Positions 50,889 through 63,758 of a stretch of 64,000 bases of DNA are shown one piece after another (within the stretch, counting starts at the first letter, position 1; each line of letters starts with the position of its first letter). Under the pieces are notes generated by a model that was not told the origin of the DNA, made no database searches, and worked only from the letters and a program-made list of their open reading frames with translations. The stretch spans positions 372,001 through 436,000 of the forward strand of contig JHVP01000001.1 of the NCBI GenBank assembly GCA_000620205.1, given 5' to 3'. Source of the DNA: Geodermatophilaceae bacterium URHA0031. Lineage in GTDB: Bacteria; Actinomycetota; Actinomycetes; Mycobacteriales; Geodermatophilaceae. Made by a program: the position numbers and the translations under genes.

Positions 50889-52954
50889 CGCCCGCTCACC
50901 TCCGCCGGGTGGACCCGGCCGACCTCGGCGGTGTCGCCGGCGTCCGCGCCGTGCACCGGGCGGACGGGGGCGGCCGCACCCGCGGGGGCCTCCTCCAGCT
51001 CCACCGCGTCCTCGGCCACCCGGTCGGGGTCGGCGCCGGCCGCGACGGGTTCGGCGACGGCTGCCAGCACCGCCTCCGCGGTGCGCCGACCGATGCCCGG
51101 CACCGCGGTGAGCTCCTCGACCGTGGCCGCACGCAGCCGCTTGAGGGATCCGAACTGCTTCATCAGCGCCTTTCGCCGGGTGTCACCGAGTCCTGGGACG
51201 TCGTCCAGGAGCGACACGAGCATCGTGCTGGATCGCTTCTGCCGGTGGTAGGTGATCGCGAACCGGTGTGCCTCGTCGCGGACGCGCTGCAGCAGGTACA
51301 GCGCCTCGGAGGTGCGCGGCAGGATGACCGGGTCGGGGTCGTCGGGCAGCCACACCTCCTCCATCCGCTTGGCCAGCCCGCAGACGGCCACGTCGACGAT
51401 GCCCAGCTCGGCCAGCGACCGGCTGGCGGCCGCGACCTGGGGCTGGCCGCCGTCGACGACGAGCAGGTTGGGCGGGTAGGCGAACCGGCGCGGCCGGCCC
51501 TCCTCCGCGGCGACGCCCTGCTCGTCCTTGCGGTCGGCCTCCTCCTTGAGGTGCCGGGCGAAGCGGCGGCGGACGACCTCGGCCATCGCCGCGGTGTCGT
51601 CGGTGCCCTGCGCGACGGAGAAGCGCCGGTAGTCCGACTTCTTCGCCATGCCGTCCTCGAAGACGACCATGCTGGCCACCACGTTGGTGCCCTGGACGTG
51701 CGAGATGTCGATGCACTCGATCCGCAGCGGGGCGTCGGGCAGGTCCAGCGCCTCCTGGATCTCCGACAGCGCCATCGACCGGGCGGTCAGGTCGCTGGCC
51801 CGCTTCACCCGGTGCCGGGCGAAAGCCTCCTTGGCGTTGCGCTCGACGGTCTCCATCAGGCTGCGCTTGTCACCGCGCTGCGGGACCCGCAACGACACCC
51901 GGGAGCCGCGCAGCTCCGACAGCAGCTCGGCGTAGACCTCGGCGTCGTCGGGCAGCTCGGGGACGAGCACCTCGCGCGGCACCGCCTCCCCGACCTCGCC
52001 GGTGCCGGTCTGCTCGTCGACCCCGCCGTACACCTGCAGCAGGAACTGCTCGACGAGCTGGCCGGTGCTGACCTCCTCGACCTTGTCGATGATCCAGCCC
52101 CGCTGCCCGCGGACCCGGCCGCCCCGCACGTGGAACACCTGGACGGCGGCCTCCAGCTCGTCCTGGGCGAACGCGACGACGTCGGCGTCGGTGCCGTCAC
52201 CGAGGACGACGGCCTGCTTCTCCAGCGCCCGGCGCAGCGCACCGAGGTCGTCGCGCAGCCGGGCGGCCTTCTCGTAGTTCATCTCCTCCGCGGCCTCGGC
52301 CATCTGGCGCTCGAGCCGGCGGATCATCTGCTCGGTGCGGCCGCCCATGAAGTCGCAGAAGTCGTCGACGATCTCCCGGTGCTCCTCGGCGCTGACCCGA
52401 CCCACGCAGGGCGCCGAGCACTTGCCGATGTAGCCCAGCAAGCAGGGCCGGCCGATCTGACCGGCCCGCTTGAACACGCCGTTGGAGCAGGTGCGCGCGG
52501 GGAAGACCCGGGTCAGCGTGTCCAGCGTCTCGCGGATCGCCCAGGCGTGCGCGTAGGGCCCGAAGTAGCGGACGCCCTTGCGCTTGGGCCCGCGCATGAC
52601 CTGCAGCCGCGGGAACTCCTCGTTCAGCGTGACCGCCAGCGACGGGTAGCTCTTGTCGTCGCGGTAGCGGACGTTGAAGCGGGGGTCGAACTCCTTGATC
52701 CAGTTGTACTCGAGCTGGAGTGCCTCGACCTCGGTGCCGACGACGGTCCACTCGACGCTGGCCGCGGTCGTCACCATCTGCCGGGTGCGCGGGTGCAGAC
52801 CCCACACGTCGGCGAAGTAGCTGTTCAGCCGCTGCCGGAGGCTCTTGGCCTTGCCGACGTAGATGACCCGGCCGGCCGGGTCGCGGAACTTGTAGACGCC
52901 GGGGTCCTCGGGGATGCTGCCGACCGCTGGGCGGTACGTGGACGGATCGGCCAT
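50885..52954 (-). CDS. uvrC: excinuclease ABC subunit C
   Basis: 689-residue nuclease that cuts both sides of a UvrAB-marked lesion. GIY-YIG domain at 17-95 ([20 protein letters not shown]), a cysteine cluster [15 protein letters not shown] near 171-185, the UVR motif [23 protein letters not shown] near 215, and the RNase H-like C-terminal domain ([14 protein letters not shown], about 490) followed by the helix-hairpin-helix [16 protein letters not shown]. It is the first gene of uvrC-rapZ-yvcK-whiA. Confidence 0.96.
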   Translation of the reverse strand: MADPSTYRPAVGSIPEDPGVYKFRDPAGRVIYVGKAKSLRQRLNSYFADVWGLHPRTRQMVTTAASVEWTVVGTEVEALQLEYNWIKEFDPRFNVRYRDDKSYPSLAVTLNEEFPRLQVMRGPKRKGVRYFGPYAHAWAIRETLDTLTRVFPARTCSNGVFKRAGQIGRPCLLGYIGKCSAPCVGRVSAEEHREIVDDFCDFMGGRTEQMIRRLERQMAEAAEEMNYEKAARLRDDLGALRRALEKQAVVLGDGTDADVVAFAQDELEAAVQVFHVRGGRVRGQRGWIIDKVEEVSTGQLVEQFLLQVYGGVDEQTGTGEVGEAVPREVLVPELPDDAEVYAELLSELRGSRVSLRVPQRGDKRSLMETVERNAKEAFARHRVKRASDLTARSMALSEIQEALDLPDAPLRIECIDISHVQGTNVVASMVVFEDGMAKKSDYRRFSVAQGTDDTAAMAEVVRRRFARHLKEEADRKDEQGVAAEEGRPRRFAYPPNLLVVDGGQPQVAAASRSLAELGIVDVAVCGLAKRMEEVWLPDDPDPVILPRTSEALYLLQRVRDEAHRFAITYHRQKRSSTMLVSLLDDVPGLGDTRRKALMKQFGSLKRLRAATVEELTAVPGIGRRTAEAVLAAVAEPVAAGADPDRVAEDAVELEEAPAGAAAPVRPVHGADAGDTAEVGRVHPAEVSGR

Positions 52955-53028
52955 GGGCCCAGATTAGGTCCGACCGCCGACACTCCGGGCGAGGTGTCCC
53001 TGACCTGCGGTGACGCGTCGGACCGGGC

Positions 53029-53946
53029 TCAGCCGGCGAGCCTAGCGTCGATCCAGGCGAGCAGGTCCGCGACGACCTCGTCCCGGTTCGTCTCGTTGAA
53101 CACCTCGTGCCGGGCGTCGGGGTAGACGTGCTGCTCGACCGGCAGCCCCCGATCGCGCAGCAGGCCGGCCAGCGTGGTGACGTGCGCCGCGTCGGCCCCG
53201 CCGACCGGGTCCCGCTGCCCGGACAGCAGCAGCACCGGCAACCCGTCGGGGAGCTCCGCGACGCCCTCGGCGGTGGTCGCCCGGACGTTCATCGCGAAGA
53301 CGCCGGCGGCGTAGTCGTAGGTGAGCGGCATCTCGTCGCCGGCGAGCGGGTCGGCGAGGTAGGCGTCGACCTCGGCGTCGTCCCGGGACAGCCAGTCGTA
53401 CCGGGTCCGCGCCGGCTCGAAGGACTCGTTGAAGGTGCCGAGGTCCAGCGGCTGCTCCCCGAGCCCCGCGGCCACCGCGGACTCCAGCTGGGTGACGGTG
53501 CCGGCCAGCCCCGGGTCGGCGCCCAGCGGCCCGGAGAGCACCAGCCCGGCCAGGTCGCCGCCGTCGGCCTCGGCCGCGGCCAGGGCGATGATCGAACCCA
53601 TCGAGTGGCCGAGGAGCAGCCGCGGCAGGCCGGGGTGCTGCTCGGCGGCGACCCGGTGCAGCGCCCGGACGTCCGCCAGCACGCCCTCGACGCCGGGGGC
53701 CCCGAACCGGCCGGTGCCCGTCCCCTCGGCCGTCCGGCCGTGACCCCGCAGGTCCAGGGCGTGGACCGCCAGGCCGCGGCCGGTGAGTGCCGCCGCCAGC
53801 CGGTCGTACCTCCCCGAGTGCTCCGAGGCGCCGTGCACCACCTGCACGGTGGCCCGCACCTCACCGTCGGGCAGCCAGCGCCGGTAGGTGACGTGCACCC
53901 CGCCGACGCCCTCCAGGACGTCCCGCTCCCCCGCCGTCGTCGTCAC
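53029..53946 (-). CDS. alpha/beta hydrolase (monoacylglycerol lipase-like)
   Basis: 305 residues of the serine-hydrolase 'lysophospholipase' type: oxyanion area VVHGASEHSGRYDRLAAAL, DLRGHGRTAEG, nucleophile elbow LLGHSMGSIIALA with Ser near 110, acid in LLLSGQRDPVGG, and His in YPDARHEVFNE. It likely cleaves a lipid ester. The GTG at 53946 has AAGGGGA upstream and is 13 bp after the stress-protein gene, so it ends the tct operon. Confidence 0.86.
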   Translation of the reverse strand: MTTTAGERDVLEGVGGVHVTYRRWLPDGEVRATVQVVHGASEHSGRYDRLAAALTGRGLAVHALDLRGHGRTAEGTGTGRFGAPGVEGVLADVRALHRVAAEQHPGLPRLLLGHSMGSIIALAAAEADGGDLAGLVLSGPLGADPGLAGTVTQLESAVAAGLGEQPLDLGTFNESFEPARTRYDWLSRDDAEVDAYLADPLAGDEMPLTYDYAAGVFAMNVRATTAEGVAELPDGLPVLLLSGQRDPVGGADAAHVTTLAGLLRDRGLPVEQHVYPDARHEVFNETNRDEVVADLLAWIDARLAG

Positions 53947-53959
53947 CGTGTCCCCTTCC

Positions 53960-54373
53960 TCAGGAGCTGCTGCCCGGCGGTGCCTTGACCGCCAGCACGG
54001 GGCAGTCGACGTCCAGCAGGATCCGCTGGGCCGCGCTGCCCATGAGCAGCTTGCCGACCGCCGAGCGTCGGCGCAGCCCGATGACCACCAGCTCCGCGGA
54101 GGTGTCGCCGGCGACCGCGGCCAGCTCCTCGGCGACGTCCCGGCCGCGCTCCGGCTGGCGCACCTCGAACGGCACCCCGGACTCGCCGAGCTGCCGCTCC
54201 AGCTGCTCCAGCGCCGCACCCCGCACCAGGTCCTCGTCGACCAGCGCGTCACCGCGGGAGCTGTTCAGCACCACCAGCCGGGCTCCCCGGCGGCGGCACT
54301 CCTGCAGGGCGTGCTCGAGGGCCGCCTCCCCGCGCGGGTTGGGGACGTACCCGACCACCACGACCGCCGTCAC
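53960..54373 (-). CDS. universal stress protein (UspA family)
   Basis: 137-residue Usp domain: [20 protein letters not shown] at the start and the ATP-binding signature [20 protein letters not shown] at about 102-121, ending with [11 protein letters not shown]. The GMGS-like loop suggests ATP binding. The GTG at 54373 overlaps the tctA stop by 4 bp, so it is made with the transporter. Confidence 0.9.
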   Translation of the reverse strand: MTAVVVVGYVPNPRGEAALEHALQECRRRGARLVVLNSSRGDALVDEDLVRGAALEQLERQLGESGVPFEVRQPERGRDVAEELAAVAGDTSAELVVIGLRRRSAVGKLLMGSAAQRILLDVDCPVLAVKAPPGSSS

Positions 54374-55947
54374 GACCGGTCCTCCCGGTCGGCACCGGTG
54401 GGGACGGCGTCGTCGCGGTCGCGGTGCTCGAGGTGACCGTCGGCTTGCAGCTGCTCCGGCGTCGACCGCGGACCCTTGACCAGGCGCAGCACGATCGGTC
54501 CGAACAGGGCGAGGAACGCCAGGGCGAGCACGATCCGGCTGAACCAGGTGTCCACCAGCACGCTCAGGTCGCCGTCGCTGATCGCCAGCGCGCGGCGCAG
54601 GTTGGTCTCGGCGATCGGCCCCAGGATCAGCCCGATCACCGCCGGGGCCACCGGCCAGCCGTACCGGCGCATCAGGAACCCGAGCAGGCCGATGACCAGC
54701 AGGATCACCAGGTCCAGCGGGTCGGCGTTGACGGCGAACGAGCCGAGCGAGGCGAACATCAGGATGCCCGCGTAGAGATAGGGCCGCGGGATCCGCAGCA
54801 GCTTCACCCACACCCCGACCAGCGGCAGGTTGAGCACCAGCAGCATGAAGTTGCCGATCAGCAGCGACGCGATCAGGGTCCAGACCAGCGGGCCCTCGGT
54901 GGTGAGCAACGTGGGCCCGGGCTGGATGCCGTAGCCCTGGAAGGCGGCGAGGATGATCGCCGCCGTCGCCGAGGTGGGCAGCCCGAGGGTGAGCAGCGGG
55001 ACGAGCACACCGGCGGCGGAGGCGTTGTTGGCCGCCTCGGGGCCGGCGACGCCCTCGATCGCGCCCTTGCCGAACTCCTCCGGGTGCTTGGTGAGCTTCC
55101 GCTCCGCCGCGTAGGACAGGAACGTCGGGATCTCCGCTCCCCCGGCGGGCAGGGCGCCCAGCGGGAAGCCCAGCGCGGTGCCGCGCAGCCAGGGCTTCCA
55201 GGAGCGACGGAGGTCCTGCCTGGTCAGCCAGCCGGCGCTGGCGTCGAGCACCTGCACCGACCCGCGGCGCAGCCGCGAGGCGACGTAGAGGCACTCCCCG
55301 ACGGCGAACAGCGCGACGGCGACCACGACGACGTCGACCCCGTCGGACAGCTGCGGCACCCCGAGGGTGAAGCGCTCCTGCCCGGTCAGCACGTCGGTGC
55401 CGACGAGGCCGAGGTAGAGGCCGATGCACAGCGAGGCCAGCCCGCGCAGCGGCGAGGAGCCCAGCACGGTGGCCACCGCCACGAAGGCGAGCACGGCCAG
55501 CGCGAAGTAGTCGGCGGCGGTGATGCCGATCGCCAGGTCGACGACGGTGGGCGCCACCAGCGCGAGCAGCAGGGTGGCGATCGTGCCCGCCACGAACGAG
55601 CCGATGGCCGCGGTGGCCAGCGCGGCCGACCCGCGGCCGGCCTTGGCCATCTTGTTGCCCTCGAGCGCGGTCATGATCGAGCTCGACTCGCCGGGGGTGT
55701 TGAGCAGGATCGACGTCGTCGAGCCGCCGTACATGCCGCCGTAGTAGATGCCGGCGAACATGATGAAGGCGCTGGTGGGCTCCAGGACGTAGGTGACCGG
55801 CAGCAGCAGCGCGACGGTCATCGCCGGGCCGATGCCGGGCAGCACGCCCACGGCGGTGCCCAGCAGCACCCCCAGCAGCGCCCAGAGCAGGTTGATCGGG
55901 GTCAGGGCGTCGGCGAAGCCGTTGGCCAGGTCTCCCAGCGCGCCCAT
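54370..55947 (-). CDS. tctA: tripartite tricarboxylate transporter large membrane subunit TctA
   Basis: 525 residues, about twelve spans, TctA/DUF112 family. Motifs: [40 protein letters not shown] and the second repeat with [20 protein letters not shown] and [15 protein letters not shown]. The secondary transporter uses ion gradients with the binding protein TctC to take up carboxylates. The substrate cannot be read here. Start ATG at 55947 overlaps the tctB stop by one base. Confidence 0.95.
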   Translation of the reverse strand: MGALGDLANGFADALTPINLLWALLGVLLGTAVGVLPGIGPAMTVALLLPVTYVLEPTSAFIMFAGIYYGGMYGGSTTSILLNTPGESSSIMTALEGNKMAKAGRGSAALATAAIGSFVAGTIATLLLALVAPTVVDLAIGITAADYFALAVLAFVAVATVLGSSPLRGLASLCIGLYLGLVGTDVLTGQERFTLGVPQLSDGVDVVVVAVALFAVGECLYVASRLRRGSVQVLDASAGWLTRQDLRRSWKPWLRGTALGFPLGALPAGGAEIPTFLSYAAERKLTKHPEEFGKGAIEGVAGPEAANNASAAGVLVPLLTLGLPTSATAAIILAAFQGYGIQPGPTLLTTEGPLVWTLIASLLIGNFMLLVLNLPLVGVWVKLLRIPRPYLYAGILMFASLGSFAVNADPLDLVILLVIGLLGFLMRRYGWPVAPAVIGLILGPIAETNLRRALAISDGDLSVLVDTWFSRIVLALAFLALFGPIVLRLVKGPRSTPEQLQADGHLEHRDRDDAVPTGADREDRS

Positions 55948-56513
55948 CAGAACCAGCTCGTCAGGTACTCGAGGACGACGCCGCCGGGCAGTGCCACGTT
56001 CAGCGCCTTGACGAAGACGATCCACACGATGCAGCCGGCCAGCAGCCCGATCAGGAACGGCCGGACGATGCCGACCGCGCCCAGCGCCCAGGCGACCGCG
56101 GCGAACATCAGCGCCACCGCCAGCGGCCAGCCCACGACGTTGATCAGCAGTGCCTGCGCCAGGAACGCCACGGCGATGACCGCGACGGCCCGCCAGTCGG
56201 TGGGGGCGTCGAGGTCGACGTCCTCGCTGTCGTCGGCGGGCCCGCGGTCACCGCGCAGCGTGCGGATGCCCAGCGCGACGCCGGTGAGCACGGTCAGCCC
56301 GCCCACCAGGTAGGGGAAGAACCGCGGTCCGATGGTGTTCGCCGACCCCGGGACGGCGATCGCCCCGGCCTCGACGATCAGGTAGACGCCGACCGCGGCG
56401 AGCAGGAGGGACATCACCGCCTCGCCGGTGTTGCGCCCCGCCGTCCGGTCGGCCGGCTGCGCTGCCGGGTGCCCGGCGGAGTGCTCGGCCGGGTGCTCGG
56501 CGGCGGTGCTCAC
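55947..56513 (-). CDS. tctB: tripartite tricarboxylate transporter small membrane subunit TctB
   Basis: 188 residues with four hydrophobic spans and a His/Ala/Glu-rich head of about 33 residues. Family pattern: [43 protein letters not shown] at 56513 overlaps the tctC stop (GTGA). Confidence 0.9.
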   Translation of the reverse strand: MSTAAEHPAEHSAGHPAAQPADRTAGRNTGEAVMSLLLAAVGVYLIVEAGAIAVPGSANTIGPRFFPYLVGGLTVLTGVALGIRTLRGDRGPADDSEDVDLDAPTDWRAVAVIAVAFLAQALLINVVGWPLAVALMFAAVAWALGAVGIVRPFLIGLLAGCIVWIVFVKALNVALPGGVVLEYLTSWF

Positions 56514-57493
56514 GGGATCAGCCCGATCTCGGTCAGGATCTGCCGCACGCGGATCTCCTCCTCGGCGAGGAAGTCGCCGTACTCGTCCCCGGTCTGGAAG
56601 GTGTCGAGCCAGCCGTTGTTGTCCAGCGCCTCGGCCCACTCGTCGCTGTCGTGCGCGTCCTGGACCAGCGCGATCAGGTTCTCCCGGGCGTCGTCGCTCA
56701 TCCCGGGCCGGGCCATCAGGCCGCGCCAGTTGGTCACCTCGACGTCGAAGCCGGACTCGACGATCGTCGGGACGTCGGGGACCTGACCGGACCGCTCGGC
56801 GGTGGAGACGGCGAGGCCCTTCAGCGTGCCGGAGGTGACCTGCTCGCCGTAGTCGGCGGTGCCGGAGATGCCGGCGGCGACCTGGTTGCCGAGCAGGGCG
56901 GCGAGCGACTCGCCACCACCGGAGTAGGGGATGTAGTTGACCTGCACCGGGTCGATGCCGGCCGCTTCCGCGAGCAGGCCGGCGAGGATCTGGTCGGTGC
57001 CACCGGCCGAGCCGCCGGCGATCGGGGTGCCCCGGGGGTCTGCGGCCCACGCCTCGACGAAGGAGGCCAGGTCGTCGTGCGGCGACTCCGCGGGGACGAC
57101 GATCAGCTCGGTCTCGGCGATCAGCTGGGCGATCGGGGTGACGTCGGTGAGCCGGGTGGAGGAGTCGTTGGTGTCGACCGCGCCGACCATGACCAGGCCC
57201 ATCATCATCAGCAGCGCGTCGTCGTCCTCGCGGGCGAGCTGGCCCAGGCCGATCGTGCCGCCGGCACCCTCCACGTTGAACACCTGCACGTTGCGGGCCA
57301 CGCCAGCCTGCTGGATCACCCGCTGCAGGGTGCGGGCCGTGGTGTCCCAGCCACCCCCGGGACTGGCCGGGACCATCATCCGCAGCCGGGAGAGGTCACC
57401 GGGCTGGACGACGGTGCCGGCACAGCCGGCGAGCGCCGCCAGCGAGGGGAGGGCGACGGCACCGGCGAGGAACGACCGACGACTCAGCTCCAC
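56510..57493 (-). CDS. tctC: tripartite tricarboxylate transporter binding protein TctC
   Basis: 327-residue Bug/TctC-family periplasmic-type binding protein. The N-terminus has a twin-arginine signal (SRRSFLAG) and a lipobox LAGC with Cys24, so it is probably a Tat-exported lipoprotein. The mature domain shows MVPASPGGGWDTTARTLQRV, IAGGSAGGTDQILAGLLAEA and YIPYSGGGESLAALLGNQVA, the family's carboxylate-binding loops. First gene of tctCBA-usp-hydrolase. Confidence 0.95.
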   Translation of the reverse strand: MELSRRSFLAGAVALPSLAALAGCAGTVVQPGDLSRLRMMVPASPGGGWDTTARTLQRVIQQAGVARNVQVFNVEGAGGTIGLGQLAREDDDALLMMMGLVMVGAVDTNDSSTRLTDVTPIAQLIAETELIVVPAESPHDDLASFVEAWAADPRGTPIAGGSAGGTDQILAGLLAEAAGIDPVQVNYIPYSGGGESLAALLGNQVAAGISGTADYGEQVTSGTLKGLAVSTAERSGQVPDVPTIVESGFDVEVTNWRGLMARPGMSDDARENLIALVQDAHDSDEWAEALDNNGWLDTFQTGDEYGDFLAEEEIRVRQILTEIGLIP

Positions 57494-57593
57494 GACCGAG
57501 CACCTCCCGACGCCACGTTGCGGTGAGGAGATCAGGCAAACACACTCCGTCCGCGGACGCTGGCGTCCGGAAGTACCGGGTGCGCCGGTGTGC

Positions 57594-57627
57594 CCGGCCG
57601 GGCGGGGCCTGCGCCCCGCCCGGCCGG
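57594..57627 (-). terminator. uvrA terminator
   Basis: A 15-bp perfect GC stem (CCGGCCGGGCGGGGC with its complement) and a 4-nt loop, 24 bp after the uvrA stop and 100 bp before tctC. Confidence 0.75.
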
Positions 57628-57651
57628 CCGGTCAGCCGGCGTGCGGGGCGA

Positions 57652-60585
<2,934 letters not shown>

Positions 60586-60660
60586 GTGATCCCTGTCGGT
60601 CGCAGTGTGCTGGTGCTGGTGCTGGTCCGTTCGCGGCGGAGCGAGGGCCAGTGGTGCGGG

Positions 60661-60699
60661 GCGGTGTGCTGCGGGGCGGTGTGCTGCGGAGCGGTGCGG
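60661..60699 (-). repeat. 15-bp tandem repeat upstream of uvrA
   Basis: GCGGTGTGCTGCGG(G/A) occurs at 60661-60675 and 60676-60690 and is partly repeated after that. A TGCTGG hexamer is repeated nearby (about 60609-60626). In the uvrA frame the 15-mers would read AAHRP repeats. Probably leader DNA. Confidence 0.75.
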
Positions 60700-60810
60700 T
60701 GGCCGCGTGTCGTTCATCGACCAGTCGAACGGTGGGCCGCGAGCCGGGCTTCCCGGGCGGCGTGTCGCGCGGGTCTCCCCGGCGGGCAGCGCTGCCCGGG
60801 ACGGGCAGGG

Positions 60811-62241
60811 TCAGCCGGTGCGGCTCCCTGCCGGCTGACCAGGGACGAAGACGGGTGCGTGCCGGCGCCAGGGCAGCCGGCGCTCCACCTCCCCGGCCAG
60901 CCAGAGTAGACGCGTCTCGGACCCGGCCGGGCCGACGAACTGCACCGAGCTGGGCAGGCCCGACCGACCGGGCCCGGCGGGCAGCACGAGGGCCGGCAGC
61001 CCGGCCAGGTTCCAGGCCGACGTCCACGGCGCCCACCGCGCGTTGGCCGTCACGTTGGCCAGGAAGCCGCGCTCGTGCCACGGCCGGGCCGACAGCGGCG
61101 GACCGGTGACCACCGGGGTGAGCAGCACGTCGACGTCGGCGAAGAAGTCGGCCATCCGGGCACGGAACGCCTCCGCGGTGCGCGGCCGCACCAGCCCCGC
61201 GCGGCGCACCCAGCGGCCCAGGCGGGCGTGGGTGCGGCTGCGCGGCTCCATCACCGCCGGGTCGAGGGCGAGCGCCTCGGCGTCGGCGTCGACCCCGGCC
61301 AGCCACCGGGCCACGGTGCCGAGCGCGGCGCCGGGGGTGACCACCGGGTCCTTGCGGAGCACGGTGTGCCCGGCCGCCCGCAGCTCGTCGACGACGGCGT
61401 CGACCGCGGCCCGGCCGGCGGCGTCCAGCCGGACCCCGGGGACCGGCGACCGGGTCGAGACGGCGATCCGCAGCGGGGCGTCCGGCGCCGCCGGCTCGGC
61501 CACCGGCCGGCCGCCGACGACGGCCAGGCCGGCAGCGAGGTCGGCGACGGTGGTCGCGAGGACGCCGTTCTCCGCCATCCCGAACCACGAGTTGGCGCCC
61601 ACCGGCCCGGGCACGACGTCCCGCCCCGGCTTGAGCGTGACCAGCCCGCAGGCGGCCGCGGGCAGCCGGAGCGACCCCATCCCGTCGTTGCCGTGGGCCA
61701 GCGGCACCACGCCGGCGGCGACCGCGGCCGCACTGCCACCGGAGGACCCCGCGGCGGAGCGCGCCGTGTCCCAGGGGTTGCGGGTGACCGACCCCGGGCC
61801 GTCGGTGGCGGCGTAGATGCACAGCTCGGGGACCCGGGTGACGCCGACGACCACCGCACCGGCAGCCCGCAGACGGGCGACGACGGGGTGGTCCGCCGAC
61901 GCCGGGCGGGGGGCGTGCGCCCGCGAGCCGTCGGTGGCCACCTCGCCGGTGACCGCGACGTTGTCCTTGACCGCGACCGGCACGCCGGCGAGCGGGAGCT
62001 CCGCCCGCTGCGGCGAGCTGTCGACGGCGGCCGCCTCGGCGAGCGCCGCGGCCGTGCGCACCACCCGGAAGGCGCCGATCCGCGGCTCGACGTCGGCCAG
62101 CTGGGCCAGGTGGGCGCGCACCACCTCCACCGCGGACAGCTCGCCCGACCGGACGCGGGCGGCGATCTCGGTGGCCGGCAGCCCGACGAGGGACCGGTCG
62201 GAGACCTCGGGACCCGGCACCGGGGCTGCACTAGCGTCCAT
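60811..62241 (-). CDS. amidase-signature family hydrolase
   Basis: 476-residue amidase-signature enzyme that cleaves C-N amide bonds with a Ser-cisSer-Lys triad. Lys in VAVKDNV (about 88-94), the Gly/Ser loop [16 protein letters not shown] (about 162-177), and the second serine in [15 protein letters not shown] (about 186-200), where the usual DGGGS reads DGMGS. Substrate unknown. ATG at 62241 used; an in-frame GTG at 62265 is possible. Divergent from the MBL-fold gene. Confidence 0.88.
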   Translation of the reverse strand: MDASAAPVPGPEVSDRSLVGLPATEIAARVRSGELSAVEVVRAHLAQLADVEPRIGAFRVVRTAAALAEAAAVDSSPQRAELPLAGVPVAVKDNVAVTGEVATDGSRAHAPRPASADHPVVARLRAAGAVVVGVTRVPELCIYAATDGPGSVTRNPWDTARSAAGSSGGSAAAVAAGVVPLAHGNDGMGSLRLPAAACGLVTLKPGRDVVPGPVGANSWFGMAENGVLATTVADLAAGLAVVGGRPVAEPAAPDAPLRIAVSTRSPVPGVRLDAAGRAAVDAVVDELRAAGHTVLRKDPVVTPGAALGTVARWLAGVDADAEALALDPAVMEPRSRTHARLGRWVRRAGLVRPRTAEAFRARMADFFADVDVLLTPVVTGPPLSARPWHERGFLANVTANARWAPWTSAWNLAGLPALVLPAGPGRSGLPSSVQFVGPAGSETRLLWLAGEVERRLPWRRHAPVFVPGQPAGSRTG

Positions 62242-62288
62242 GCGGTCGAACCTATCCGGGGTCACCGACAGTCTCAGATCGGAGCGCG

Positions 62289-62957
62289 ATGAGCGGGCAG
62301 CCGTACACCGGGGACGTGCAGGTCGGCGGGCCGGCCGACGTCCGGGAGCTCCCCGGGCTGACCATCGCGAAGCTGGCCGTGAGCGAGATGGCGAACAACG
62401 CCTACCTGCTCACCTCGCCCGCCACCGGGGAGGCGCTGCTCATCGATGCCGCGGCCGAACCGGAGGCGCTCCTGAGGCTGGTCGCCGGTGCCGACGTGCG
62501 CACGGTGGTCACCACGCACGGGCACTGGGACCACCACCGGGCCCTCCCGCAGGTGGTGGAGGCGACCGGCGCGCAGACCGTCGCGCACCCGGCCGACGCG
62601 GCCGACCTGCCGGTCCCGGTCACCCGCCCGGTGGAGCACGGCGACACGATCGCCGTCGGCGACCAGGTGCTCGAGGTGGTGCACCTGCGCGGGCACACCC
62701 CCGGCAGCATCGCGCTGGTCTGGCGGGGTCCCGAGGGCGCCGGCACCCACGTCTGGACCGGGGACAGCCTCTTCCCCGGCGGGGTCGGGAACACCCAGCA
62801 GGACGCCGCCCGGTTCACCAGCCTGCTCGACGACGTGGAAGCCCGGCTGTTCGGCGAGCTCCCGGACGACACGTGGGTCTACCCCGGGCACGGCAAGGAC
62901 ACCACCCTCGGCGCGGAGCGGCCGCAACTGGCGGAGTGGCGCGAGCGCGGCTGGTGA
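62289..62957 (+). CDS. MBL-fold metallo-hydrolase (glyoxalase II-like)
   Basis: 222 residues with the zinc motif THGHWDHH (about 75-82), RGHTPGSIALVW with the next His, DSLFPGGVGNT (bridging Asp) and YPGHGKDTTLG near the C-terminus. The layout is that of hydroxyacylglutathione hydrolase-like enzymes. The thiol substrate (e.g. mycothiol adducts in actinobacteria) is inference. 47-bp divergent gap with the amidase. Confidence 0.88.
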   Translation: MSGQPYTGDVQVGGPADVRELPGLTIAKLAVSEMANNAYLLTSPATGEALLIDAAAEPEALLRLVAGADVRTVVTTHGHWDHHRALPQVVEATGAQTVAHPADAADLPVPVTRPVEHGDTIAVGDQVLEVVHLRGHTPGSIALVWRGPEGAGTHVWTGDSLFPGGVGNTQQDAARFTSLLDDVEARLFGELPDDTWVYPGHGKDTTLGAERPQLAEWRERGW

Positions 62958-63075
62958 CCCGACCGGGTCGGTGGTGGCCGGTTCGACTGTGCACGACCGG
63001 GTAGAGGTTCACCGATGCCGTCCGGCGTCTGTCGCGGCCCGACGGCCGCGGCCCGACCGACCCCAGGAGACACCC

Positions 63076-63324
63076 GTGTCCATGACGAGCACCGACGCCG
63101 CCACCGGCGGCCGGGACATCAAGGCCCACGAGACCACCAGCTTCGCCGACCTCGGCAAGGAGATGTGGTCCTACCTGACCGGCAAGGGCGCAGCGATCAA
63201 CTACCAGTTCGTCGACATGGTGGTGGAGGTGCCGCGGGAGACCGGCTCGGATGCCCCGCGCGCGACCTGGAAGCTGAACGGCACGCTGCGGATCACCACC
63301 GCCGAGAACGCCAGCCAGGGATGA
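63076..63324 (+). CDS. conserved-looking hypothetical protein
   Basis: 82 residues (MSMTSTDAATGGRDIKAHET...). AGGAG lies 6 bp before the GTG. The core FADLGKEMWSYLTGKGAAIN and FVDMVVEVPRE followed by TWKLNGTLRITT looks like a small alpha+beta fold. No signal, no membrane span. I do not recognise it. It is coupled to the next gene by an ATGA overlap. Confidence 0.65.
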   Translation: MSMTSTDAATGGRDIKAHETTSFADLGKEMWSYLTGKGAAINYQFVDMVVEVPRETGSDAPRATWKLNGTLRITTAENASQG

Positions 63325-63758
63325 CCGCGGAGGTGACCCGCCTCGACGTGACCGCCGACCTGTCCCTCGAGGTCGACGGTGCGCCCGTGCGGGTCACCGC
63401 CGAGGGCGGTGACCTGGACGTGGTCGCCGACGACGTCCGCGGCTTCGTGCTCGCGCTCCGCGCGGCGGCCACCGCGCGGACCGGGGTCCGGCCGGGCAGG
63501 GCCGACGTCGGCGACCTCGCCGACGCGCTGGCCGGCGCCGGGCTCACCGCCCGGCTGCGTTCCCCGGCCCAGGACGTCGTCACCGTCGGCGCGGGCGTGG
63601 ACTCCGCCCTCGGCGGTCTGCTGCTGGGCACCCGCCGGGCACGGCCCGACGCGCTCGGCATCGTCCGCGCCAGCGGCCGGGCACGTGCGGTCGGGACGGC
63701 GCTGACCGGCGCGGTGGTCCTCGTCGGTGCCGCTACCCTCCGCCGTCGGCGGCGTTAG
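63321..63758 (+). CDS. hypothetical protein with C-terminal hydrophobic segment
   Basis: 145 residues. The first 110 are soluble, Asp/Val/Ala-rich (LDVTADLSLEVDGAPVRVTA). The end, VGTALTGAVVLVGAATLRRR, is a short hydrophobic run with a basic tail, which suggests a tail anchor. Start ATG at 63321 overlaps the preceding stop. Its TAG shares bases with the TAA of the opposite-strand gene (TTAG at 63755-63758). No family recognised. Confidence 0.65.
   Translation: MTAEVTRLDVTADLSLEVDGAPVRVTAEGGDLDVVADDVRGFVLALRAAATARTGVRPGRADVGDLADALAGAGLTARLRSPAQDVVTVGAGVDSALGGLLLGTRRARPDALGIVRASGRARAVGTALTGAVVLVGAATLRRRRR

Noticed and set aside
60586-60717. N-terminal extension of UvrA by 44 residues
   Set aside because: The extra residues are low-complexity His/Arg/Pro repeats from tandem DNA repeats. 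The ATG at 60585 begins the conserved N-terminus and has a ribosome site.
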